Below, in pieces: positions 45,001-57,000 of a DNA stretch of 64,000 nucleotides. Position 1 is the first letter of the stretch, and each line of letters begins with the position of its first letter. The translations under genes and the position numbers were made by a program. The notes beneath the pieces were generated by a model, which searched no databases, had not been told where the DNA came from, and saw only the letters and a program-made list of their open reading frames with translations. The stretch covers positions 62,001-126,000 of the forward strand of contig NZ_NKYE01000009.1 of NCBI RefSeq assembly GCF_002262875.1, in the 5' to 3' direction. The stretch is from Amycolatopsis antarctica. Its GTDB lineage: Bacteria; Actinomycetota; Actinomycetes; Mycobacteriales; Pseudonocardiaceae.

Positions 45001-48000
45001 TCTTCGTCTTCGTGCAGGCCGAACGTCCGGCCCGGCAGGGGCTCGTCGCGCCAGGCGCGGTCGTCGCGAGGCACATCGATCGAGTGGCTGGTGCGACGAT
45101 CGCCGAGCGGGGTTCGGTCGTGCTGTGGCACGACAGCCCCGACGGGTACCAGGCGGTCCGGTCCTTCGCCGGGGACTTCCAGCGCGAACTCGATCGGCTT
45201 ACCCGCCGCAACCGTCCGGTGTACGCGCCATCGAGCGGGGCGCGGTTGACAGTGCGCCACGGTACGGGCGGTGCCGCAGCCGTCATCGACGGTGGCGGCA
45301 TCATCCGCAGGTTCGACCACCGTGCCGAGGACCAGGCGCTGAGTGCTCGTGAAGCCGCCTTCTTCGCCGACAACGCCTCGACTGGCAGGCGAGACTGGGA
45401 ACTGCGCACGCGGCTCGGGTGGTTCGTCGGGTACCGGCTGCAAGCGCCGGACCACGAACGTGACGCACGCCTGATTCGCTACGTGTCTTCCGTCTCGGGC
45501 TTGGCGGTGTTCGCCGACGTGGACGATCACGGCAGGTTCCTTTTCGACACCCCACTCGGCACGGCGGTGTACACCGGGACAGAACTGGCGACCTTCGTCG
45601 TCCGGCAGGTCCGTCAACGGCACGCGCTCAACATCCCTCAGCGGATCTACCTGGTCGCTTCCCGCTCAGCCCGTCTGGACCATGGCGGCGCCACGCAGTT
45701 CGCCACGACGCTGCAGGGGGTCTTCGGCTGGGATGTCCCGGTCATGGCGCCGACCGGTGTGGTGCCGACGGACGGCAACGGTTCGACGGGGCTCTCGTTC
45801 GACGACGGCGGGTGGGCGAGCGTCCTGCCTGCGGAGACGGACCCACGCCGGTGGTTCCCGGTGGCCATGCACAACGCGGCGGGCCGGGTGGTCGGCGTTC
45901 TCCTGACCGCCTACCGCCAGGCGGGAAGCTCCGACTTCCTCGGCGAGGTCGGTGGGGGACACTGGCCGCCGACCCGCGGCCCGGAGGTCGAGACGACGTT
46001 CGGCAGTTCCCTGCGGCACGACTTGTCGAACCATCGTTTCGACCGCGGGAAGCAGGCGCGCTGGGTCGACTCATCCGGCAGGCCGAACACGTTCTTCGTC
46101 GACGTCCACGGGACGGGGGGCACGCATTTCACCGTGCCGGGCTCCGGGCGGTGGACCGGCCAGGACCTCAGCAGAGTCCTGGCCGACCAGGGATGGCTCG
46201 GGCATCTCGCGAACTTTCCGTCGGTCACCTTGCTCGCGTGTGGTGTGGGCGGGCTGAGGGCAGATTCGGCTGCACGGACCTTCGCGGAGGCCATCAGGTC
46301 GATGGGGCTCAGTCGACGGGTCCACGCGGCGGACACCTACGTGGCGATGATGCCGACAGTGCGGATACCGTTCACGTCGGTCAAGACCGCCACCTTCGCG
46401 GTAGGCCCCTCGGCCCCTGGGTCGTTCCGCACGTTCGATCCGCAGGGCGCCGAGGAAAGGGCGACCGCTGACCTGGTGCGGCCGTCGCCGGTGGGAACCG
46501 TCGACGCGTCGCCTCTTCGTCGCGAACTGGCCGCGGTGCTCGACGACGGCCGGGGATGGCAGGCGCGCGTACCGGTCAGCGAGGTCTTCTCCGATGCCGC
46601 GGTCACGGCGTCGTTCGACCGCATTCTCGACTACGGCGGCTACGTGGTGCTGCTGGGTGGAGCGAACCGTGTGCCGAGGGCCCAAGTGCAGGTCGCGATC
46701 GTGCAGATGCGCGCGATGGGCGATGGCCAGACACAGGCGATGGTGCGATTCCGGGTTCGGTGGCCGGACGGGACGCCGAGTACGTCACGCGTCGTCGACG
46801 GCGAAGCCGACCTCGTGGTCCGCTTCGAACGGCCTCGCTCAGGCGCCGTGCGGAGTGTCCCGGTGCCTGGGCCTGCCGGCTGGGCGTCCGCGCGGATCAC
46901 CGGTTGGGCGGCGCTGCCGGAACGGCTCCTGTCGGATCGGAGCGACGCGAACGACGCCGCGCTGACGCGCCGGGTCGTGCGGTGGGTCGAGTCGCTTGGC
47001 GCCGGGGAGCCCGCGACGGCACTCGTCGGCGGCGCCGAACGCGTCACGCGCCTGACCGGTCGCCATGCCGACATCACAGCCACCGTCGCACTGACCCTCG
47101 GTCCGAACGCCTGGGGTGTGACGTTGCCAGGCGGGGAGGTCCACGGCGGGCGGACCCTCGGCGGCGAGCACGACATCGTGTGGAGGCGGGCGGACAGGCA
47201 TCGGCGAGTCGTCTACGGAACGGCCACGGTGCACGTACGGCCCACGTCGCAGCCCGATGTGCAGCCGCGGCGTATCACCATCGACGTCGTGGTCGCCGCG
47301 GACGCGGCCGTACCACCTGCGAGGTCCGTACGGGAGGTCTCCGACGCCGAGGCCGAATGGGTGCGCGACGCGCAGATGGGCGTCGCGGTCGGCGCAGGTC
47401 ATCTGGACACGGTCCGGCAGACGGCCGTGGACCTGCTGGCCGAAGCCGGGCTCTCGCGCCCGGCCGTGACCGCGTTCGAGCAGGAGTTCGCGGCACGGCG
47501 GTCGCGGCTGCGGCCGCTGGATTCGCGCTCGGTGGAGTTGCCGGTGTCGTGGGACGGCGGCGAGGCGACAGTGGTGATCGGCGCGACGGCGACCCCGGCG
47601 ACCGCTGCGTACCGCGGCGAGTTCGCCGAGGACCGGATCGTCCTCACCCCACGGTTCGGCGACCCGGTCGAGCTTCCCGCGCATCGGTGGGCATTCGACC
47701 TGTACCTGCGCGTCCGGCTCGAGACGGCCAGCGCGGCGCCGGTCGACCGCATCGTGTCGCTGACCGACGTTATGTTCGCCGCACCGCGTCGTGACAAGGC
47801 ACGCGATGCGGGGCTGGACCCGCTCGCGCGCGCGAACCCGATCCTCATCCCGCGGTCCGAAGCAGCCGCCGTGCACAGCATGTCGTCAACCGACGAACCG
47901 GACGTCGAGATCGACGCGGACGCGGCATCTTTGACAGCGGTCTCGATCACGTCCAGCGCCATGGAGCTGGCCGAGGACCTGGTCGCGACACCCGTACCGA

Positions 48001-51000
48001 TCGATGGCATCACGGGCGTCCTGATCCGTGACGACGACGGCCTGCTGCGGGGTGTGCACTTCCACCCGCCGACCAGTGCGGAGGCCGAGGCGGCGCGGCA
48101 GGCCGCGACGGGCGAGTCCACCGACCCGGACGAGCCGATCCTGGTCTTCGCGGGTGAGGACGACGTCGGATTCGCCGTGACGGGGCCGGACGGGACGGTA
48201 CGGCAGACCGGCGCGCGGTTCGCGCATGTCGTAATCGGTGCGCTCGGCGTCGAAGGCGGCGGTTCGCGGCCGGTGGTGTTGGCCGTCCCCCGCGCCGCCG
48301 AGACCCGCCAGGGCATGCCCTACTCGCCCGCCGAAGAGTTCCAACGAACGCTGACGACGTTCTACGCCGACGACCGACTGGTACTGGCGACGACCGCGGT
48401 CACCGTATCGGCGGACGACACGGAGTCGTGGCGGACGTTCGACGTGCCGATGGCCGCCCATGCCGTCGCCTTCTCACGGCTGTACGCCAACGGCCGACTG
48501 GCTGGCGCGGTGTACCACGGTCGCGAAGGCGTGGCGGACCGGCTGCGGGCGATGCGCCTGGTCGAGGCCGAGCCAGGACGGGTCATGACCCACGTCGGTG
48601 ACGGCACCGGCCCGGTGACGGAGCAGGCCGCGCCGTGGGGTTCCGGGAGCGCGGCGTTCTTCGTGTTCGTCCAGACCCCGCTGCCCGCGCGGGAGTCGCG
48701 GGCCGCGTCCGGCGCGCAGCTGGCAGATCTGATGCACACAGCAGGTTTCGGGGAGTACGACGACACGGTTGACTCCGTGGTCCTGTGGCGGGACAGCCCC
48801 GACGGGTACCGGCAGGTGGATACGTTCGCGGGTGCGTTCCAGCGGCGTCTCGGAGACCTCGGCGGCCGCGACCTGCCGGTGTTCGCGCCGTCCTCGGGCG
48901 CCCGGCTACAGGTCGTCGACGGCGTCGACGGGACCTCCTCCGTCGTCGTGCACGGCGGCGGCACAGTGCGTCGGTTCGACCAGGTGGCGGAGGAACAGGC
49001 GCTGCTCGCCAGGGAGGCGGCGCTGTTCCCGGTGGACCGACCGGTCGGTGACCCCGACTGGGAACTGTTCGATGCCGGGGGACACCTGCGTGCCCATCGG
49101 CTGTGGGCACCGGATGCCGAGCTGGACGCACGTCTGGTGCGCTATGCGGTGGGCGAGCCGCTGGCCTTGCACGTCTTCGCCGATGTCGACCCGCACGGCC
49201 GATTCCTGGTCGTGACGCCGAGCGGCACGGCCGCATACACCGGCACCGAACTGGCGATGTTCGTCCAGGACCGGTTGGGAAGCTTCGTCGTGGACCGGGT
49301 TCGTCTCGTCGCGTCCCGCTCTGCTCGTCCCGACCAGGGCGGGGCCCTGGAGTTCGCGAGTCAGCTCGACGCGGTGCTCGGTTGGGACGTCGAGGTGCTC
49401 GCGCCGACGGGCGTCGTGCGGCTGCCCCGGTCGGACGCCGACACGGTCTCCGTCGACGACGGCGAGTGGGAGGTGATGCGTCCGGCCAGAAGCAGCTCGG
49501 ACGAGCGTACGGACGAGTTGTTCACGGTACCGCTGACTACCTCGGCAGGCCGGGTTGTCGGTGTCGCGCTGACCGGCCGCCGGGATCAGGTCACGCGGCT
49601 CGCCCTCGAAACGACAGGCGCGGGCCGATGGCCCCCGAACTCCCGGCTCGAGCGATCCTCGGTCATACACGGTGAAGCCGCGCTCAGCCAGCGGCAGGCG
49701 CGATGGGTCGACGCCCTCGGCAGAGTCGACACCTTCTTCGTCGTCGTGCACGGCAACGCCAGCCGCGTCAGCGGCTCCGCGAACTGGACCGGCGATCAGT
49801 TCGCCCGGGTGCTCGCCAATATGGGGTGGTTGACTCAGGCCGCGCGGTTCTCGTCGATGACCCTGCTCGCATGCTCCACGGGAGCACTGGACACCCCCGG
49901 GTCGGTAGCCGTGTCGTTCAGCACCGCGCTGCACGAACTGGGGCTCGACCGCCGAGTGCACGCGCCGAGCACCGTCTTCTCGATGGGACCGGACTTCTGG
50001 GGGCCGGAAGCGCCGGGCGTTCTGCGCACCTTCCACCCGTCGGCGTTGACCACGGCGAACCGTGCCAGAGTGGACCTTCCTGCACTGGTGGAGCCGATGA
50101 ATGCCGCCCCGGTGCGCCGCGAACTCGGCGAACTGCTGTCCGGCATCGACGGTGCGGACAGCCTTCGGCCCGACTGGCTGGCAGCCTTCTCCGACGAGGC
50201 AATGACGGCGGCCTTCGACCAGCTGCTGGACGTGGACGGACGTCTGGTGCGGCTCGGCGGGCAAGACGGCGTGCCACGGGCTGAGGTCCTCGCCACCATG
50301 CGGTTGCTCCGGGACCTGGGGACAGGCCGGTACGAGGCCACCTACCAGCTGACCGTCCGATGGCCGGATCTGCCACCAGATGCGACCCGTATCGTCGAAG
50401 GCGAGGCGGATGTGCCGGTGCGGCTCAGCTGGCCGACGCCGGCCGCGCCCGGCGGCGTTCCACCGGACGACGACGGCTGGACGTCCGCACGGATCATCGG
50501 CTTGACACGGCTACGCGGCCTGCTGCTGAACGCCGAGTCCGACCAATACCAGCCGGCGTTGACCCAGCAGGTCGACAACTGGATCGACGGCCTGCGCTCC
50601 ACCGATTCCGGCCGAGCGCTGGTCAGCGGTCTGTCTCGGCAAACCACGTTGGCCGGACAGGACCTGACCGATGTCATCGTTCGGCTTCGGCTGTCCGGCG
50701 ATTCTGAACTATTCGCGGAGCAGGGCGCCGAGTCCGTCAGCGGAACGGCCTTCGACGGCCGCCACCAGGTCGTCTGGCAACGACCAGGCAGGCGACGGCT
50801 GTACGTCGACGGGACGGTCGAGCTGGAGATGACGTCCTTCCTGCGCGACGGCCCGCCGCAACACGAAAGCGTCCCGGTGCGCGCCCTCTTCGAGCGAGCC
50901 GCGCCGACGCGCACCTGGCAGGTGAGCGGTGCCGAGGCGCGCGCCGAAGCCGAGTGGCTCCGGGACGTCGGTCTCGGTATCGCGGAGAGTTCGGTGCACG

Positions 51001-54000
51001 TCGACGACATCTGGGACGCGGTGGTAGCGGCGAGCGACGAAGCCGGACTCCCACCCGAGGCCATCGCGGAGTTCGAGGAGGGATTCACGACTGCGTCCCG
51101 GTCGATCCTGCGGCTGCCGGGGGTCGGCCCCGTGGCGGAGTTCCCGCTGTCCCGCAGTGGCACCGAGGCGGCTGTCGTCGTCTGGGCGAGCCTGATCCCG
51201 GCGAACGAGCCGCATCGTGGCGCCCTCGCCGAGGATCAGGTGATGGTCACGCCGCCCAGCGGTCAGGTCATGTCGCTGGCCGCGCACCGGTGGGCTTACG
51301 ACCTTCACGCGACGGTCACCGTCACCACCGCCGTAGGCGCCAGGCACGAGCGGACGGTGCGGGCTAGCGAGGTCATGGTCGTCGGGCCACGGCGTGCGGA
51401 CGCCGGGGTCGCCGGGCTGTTCCTCAACGACCCGCGCACGGTGCTGCGACCGGTCGACGGCATCACCGGCGAGTTGGTCCGCGACTCCGACGGCCGGGTG
51501 CGCGGGGTTCACTTCCACCGTCCCGACAGTCGGTACGCCGAGGACGCGCGGTCGCGCGCGCTCGCATCATGGCCGGGGCTCGACGACCCCATCCTGGTGT
51601 TCGCGGACCTGTCCGACGGCAACTTCGTGGTCGCCGGGCCTGCGGGCCCGGTCCGGCAGGACGGCGCACAGTTCGCGCACACCGTCATCGGGACGCTGGC
51701 CGACGACCGTGGCGACCGGCCGTTCGTGCTGGCGGTTCCTGGTGCCGCAGGCTTGCCCGCCGTGTGGTTCCAATGGACCCTGACGTCGTTCTATGCCGAC
51801 GACCGTCTGGTGCTGGCGACCTCGTCGGACACCGTCTCCCCGGCGAACCTCGAGTCCTGGCACAGAATGGAACGCCGACTCCCGGACGGATCCGACGCGG
51901 TGTCGCCCCTGTTCGCTCGCGGCCGGATATCAGGCGTGGTGTATCACGGTCGCGACGGCGTGCAGGACCGACTGCGCGCTATGCGGCTGGTGGAGGCGGA
52001 GCCGCGGCGGCTGCTGACCCTCGAGGGCGAGACTGGATCACCCGCGGCGGACAATCCTGTGCCGTGGGGTGGCGCGGACGAGGCGTTCTTCGTCTTTGTC
52101 CAGACCGATCGGCCCGCAGCACACGGACCGATGGGACCCGGTGCGGTGCTTGCCGATCGCCTGGGACCGGTCATCCCGCCCACGCGAGACGTCGTCCTGT
52201 GGCAGGACAGCTCGGACGGCTACCGGGTGCCCGATTCCTTCACCGCTCAGTTCCAGCAGGCTCTGAGCGAGTCCGCCGAGCGGAACGTGCCCGTGTTCGC
52301 GCCGTCCAGTGGCGCCCAGCTCGGGGTCCACGTCGGTGCGGGCGGTCCGGCGATGGTCGTTCACGACGGCGGCACGGTACGCCGGTTCGACCACGCCGAG
52401 GAACGGCTGGCCGTCGCTGCCCGCATGGCGGCGCCGCCGTTGGCTGTCGAACCGGACTGGGCGTTGCGGACCCCTGACGGGCGGCTGGTCGGACTGCGGT
52501 TGTCCGGGCCGCATGCCCGGAGCGACGCTTGGCGAATCCACTACGCGGCAACAGGACCGGTGCAGCCAACGCTGTATGTGTTCGCCGACGTGGACACCCA
52601 CGGGCGTTTCCTGGTCCGGGCCCCCGGCGGCTTGTTCGCGTACTCGGGCAGCGAACTGGCCACGGTGGTGCACCTCGCGCACCGCCAGGAGACCGGAGAC
52701 GCCGCAGGGGAGTCGGTGCGCGGGATTCGTCTCGTCGCATCCTGGTCGGGCAGGCCTGACCACGGTGGCGCCGCGGAGTTCGCCGGGAAGCTCGACCGGG
52801 ACTTCGGGTGGGACGCCGAGGTGTTCGCCCCGACCGGACGGGTGGTGCTCGGCGAGTCAGGCGTCGACGTCCGGGGTGGCCGCTGGGAGGCCGTTCGCCC
52901 GGTACTGCCCAGGGTCGGAGTCGACCGGATCTGGCTGGACGCCGTGCCGCTGCACGACAGGTACGGCCGCGTCGTGGGCGTGAACCTGTCGGTGGACCGT
53001 GACCACGTCGTGGTGAACTCGCTCAGCGAGTCGAGGCGAGGGCACGCCACGTTCGAGCCGGACGAGGGAGCGGTTGTCCGTCATTGGTCGAAGCCCCGAT
53101 GGGTCAACCGGCTGGGCAGCGACGACACCTTCTTCGTCGCGATCCACGGACGTCCACTGAACTTCGTTGTGAACAGTGCGGCGATCCATATGACACCGGA
53201 GCAACTCGCGCTGCTCCTGCACGATCACGGCTGGCTGCGGCAGGCCGCGAACCATTCGTCGATCACGCTGCTGGCCTCCGCAACCGGTGCGGTGGAGACA
53301 CCGGTCTCGGCGGCCGAAGTGTTCGCCAGGGCGGTACGGCGACATGGCCTCGACCGGCCGGTGTTCGCTCCGACCACGGAGTTCGTTGTCACAGACGAGA
53401 GTTGGGGGGTGGACGGGCCCGGGAGATTCCGCACCGTCGACCCGTCCGGGTACGAGTTGGCACGCAGAGCCGTGCTGGAACGGCCATTGGTCACCGCCAC
53501 GGTCGACGCCGCACCGCTGCGCCAGGAGATCGCTGACCTCCTAGCGCGCGGCGCGACTGGGGCCAGCCTTGCCGAGCTACGTCGTCAGGCCGACGCTCTT
53601 TTTTCCGATCACACCATGAGCGGGCAGGCCGGATACGTCCACGACCGTGGCGGCACCCCGGTTCAGCTGGGCGGCGGCGCAGTTGCACCGCGGGCCGAGG
53701 TCACGGTCAAGGTGATCGCGCTGCGGTCGATCGGTGACGACCGGTACGAGACGACGTATCAGATCGATCTCCGGTGGCCGGACCAGCCACGGGACGCGCC
53801 CCGGGTCCTGGTCGGGGAGGCCGACCTGGTGATACGGCTCGAGTCCGACTGGCAAAGCAGGACTCGTCAGTGGCAGGCGCCCTGGGCGCCGCACCAGTGG
53901 GGGCGCGTATGGCTGCACGGAGCGCCTTCCCTGCACCGCACCCTCCTTCTCGGAGGCGCGCTCGGCGACCGTGACCGGAACAACCCGCAACTGACCGACC

Positions 54001-57000
54001 AGGTCGAGCGCTCGGTCCAGACGACGTTCACCGGGGACGCCGCGCGGGACCTGGTCAACGGGCAGTCACGGACCATCCCGATCGGCGGGCCGCAGTCCGG
54101 CATCACGGCAGCGGTCACGGCGGAGCTGGACCAGGACGCGACGCAGGTGCGAGTCGACGCCGAGGACATCCCACTCGGACGCACTGTCGGTGCGGTGTAC
54201 GGCGTCATCCTCCGCACCCGTGAACAACGGCGGCAGTACGTTTTCGGGTCCGTCAGAGTCACGTTGACGGACCAAGCCACGTGGGGTCAGCAGGTTCCGG
54301 TGATCGCTGTTCTCGAGGACGCGATGGTCCAGACTGTCGGCGAGCCGGCGGTCAGTACCGATGTCGACGAACTGCGCTCCGAAGCGGAGTGGGTGCGGGA
54401 CGCCTCGGTCGGCTCATGGATGAGTGACGAGGCGTATCAAGCCGTCCGGCTGCTCGCCACGACCGCGCTGGTGAGAGCAGGCCACCCGGACCTGACGGGC
54501 GGTTCGTTCAACGAGATGTTCGCGGCTGCCTGGACGATGCGAGGTCCACGCAGGATCGAGCCGGAGTTCACCCTGCCACTGCTCGACGGGCGGATATCAG
54601 TGGTCGTCGAGTCTCGACTGGTACCCGCCGCGATGCCCTATCGGGGCCCGGTAGAGCAGCGCCAGTTCTTGCTCACCAGTACGGAGGGACCGTCGTCCGA
54701 CCCCTTCCCCGCGCACCGCTGGGCGTACGACTTCGACGCAACCGTCACCGTCACGTCGCCGACCATGCTGCCGGGCATCGAGTCCGTCGCGCTGCCGGAT
54801 CTGCTGGTGGCTGGACCGCGCCGGGCATCGGTGCGGCGGGCCGGCTTCGACCCGCTGCCGGACGACGGCCAGGAGCCGCAGGACGGGCCCAGACTTCACC
54901 GGCGCTCGACCGCGTCAGGCACCCCCTCCGCAACCTGGCACGACAGGGGCCCGACCGACGTGCCGGGCACCTTGGCGCCGTCGGGGCTGGGCGAGTCCGC
55001 GCCCCAGGTCGCGCGACGGCCGATCGGCGGGGTGACCGGCGAGCTGCTGTTCGATTCCGACGGACGACTGCGCGGCATCCACTTCCACCCGCAGGGAAGC
55101 ACGCGGGCTGCGCAAGCGCGGTGGCTGGCTGTAGGTGGCTGGCCGGGCGTGGCCGACGATGAGATCCTGGTCTTCGCAGACGAACACGAGATCGGGTTCG
55201 CCGTCCACGGGCCCGATGGCGTGATCGGTCAGCACGGTGCGGAGTTCGCACACACCGTCCAGGGCGCTCTGCCCGCCGACCATCGCGGGACGGGCTACGT
55301 CCTGGTGACGCCTGATGCCGCCACACCACGGCGGCAGGGCTCGAACTCGCCCGCGAAAGCGTTCCAGCAGGTACTCACCGCCTTCTATGCCGACGACCGG
55401 CCGGTGGTGGCGACGACAGCGGGCACAGTGTCGCCCGACGATCGCGCCTCGTGGACGGTGCTCGCGGAGCCATTCGCCGACGGTGACGAGACGTTCTCGC
55501 CGCTGTTCGTGCGCGGCCAGGTGCGAGGAGCGGTGTTCCACGGCCGTGCGGGAGTGACCGATCGGCTGCGGGCGCTGCATCTGGTGGAGGCGGCTCCGGG
55601 GAGGGTGGTGACGTTCGACGGCGACAGCGCTGTGCCGATCAGCGACGAGCCCGCGCCGTGGGGCTACGGCAGCGATGCATTCTTCGTGTTCCTCCAGACC
55701 GAGCGGCCCGAAGCGCGCGGCCCCGACGGGCCGGGTGCGGTGTTCGCGCGACAGCTCCACCGTCAGGTACTGGGCCCTTACGCCGCGCTGGGGACCTCCG
55801 TCGTTCTGTGGCATGACACCCCGGACGGCTATCGCCTCCCGGAGTCCTTCGCCGGACTGTTCCAGCAGACTCTCGACTACGACACCCTGGCCAACCTGCC
55901 GGTGTTCGCACCATCGACCGGAGCGCGCCTGCACGTGTTCGACGGAGCGCAGGGGCCTGCGGTCGTCGTCCACGATGGCGGGATCGTCCGTCGTTACGAC
56001 CACCAGGCGGAAGAACAGGTGACGGCCGCAAGGGAGGCCGCCCTGTTCCCGGTACGCCCGGCCGCCGTACCCAACTGGCAGCTACGCAGACCGAACGGGG
56101 AACTGGTTGGATTTCGCCTGCAGCGTCCGGATGTCGTGCGCGACGCCGCGCGCATTCGCTCTGCCCGGTGGCTGTCGTCGGTGTCCTCGGTGTTGTTCGT
56201 CTTCGTGGACACCGACGAGCATGGCCGCTTCCTGGTTCAGACCCCGAGCGGTACGGCGGTCTACTCCGGCACCGAACTGGCCACGTTCATCCATCACCAG
56301 CATGAAGTGGCATCGGGTACGAGCGCGCCGGCACCGGTCAATATGGTGCACCTCGTCGCCTCCCGATCGGCTCGCCCGGATCATGGCGGTGCGGCGGAGT
56401 TCGCCGGGGTGCTTGGCCGCGCCCTCGACTGGGACGTCCAGGTCGTCGCCCCGACCGGCGTGGTCTCCGTCGTCGACTCCAGCCTGCAGATCGAGCATGG
56501 TCGGTGGGAGATCGTCCATCCGCACCTGGAGACGGTCGGATTCGATCACCAGAGCCTGAACTCCTTGGTGCTGCGCGACGCGGCAGGCCGGGTCGTGGGA
56601 GTCGACCTCACCGGCGACCGCGGCATGGCCGCCGCCGATACCCTTCGGTTGCTGGGTTCAGGGACCTGGCCCGCGCGCAACAACCTCACCCGCCAGGCGT
56701 CGTTCGCCCCAGGCGCAATCGCGAACGTCCGCAACTGGTCGTCGCCCAGGTGGCCGCTCATATCCGGCAGGCCGGACACGTTCGTTGTCTCGATCCACGG
56801 AGCGGAGTCGACCTTCGGTGGCAACCGCAATGGCGTGCGGTGGACCGGTGACCATTTCGCCCAGTTGCTCGATCGGCACGGGTGGCTGCGGCAGGCCGCG
56901 AGATACTCCTCGATCACGCTGTGGGCGTGCAGTTCCGGCAGCCTCCTCCGTCCCGAGGGAGCTGCCGCGTCCTTCAGCACGGCGTTGCGCACGTTTGGCC

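Noticed and set aside
46556-47794. A 412-codon plus-strand frame inside the giant ORF.
   Set aside because: It is out of phase, Arg/Gly-rich and without domains, while the giant frame here encodes the conserved repeat spacer.
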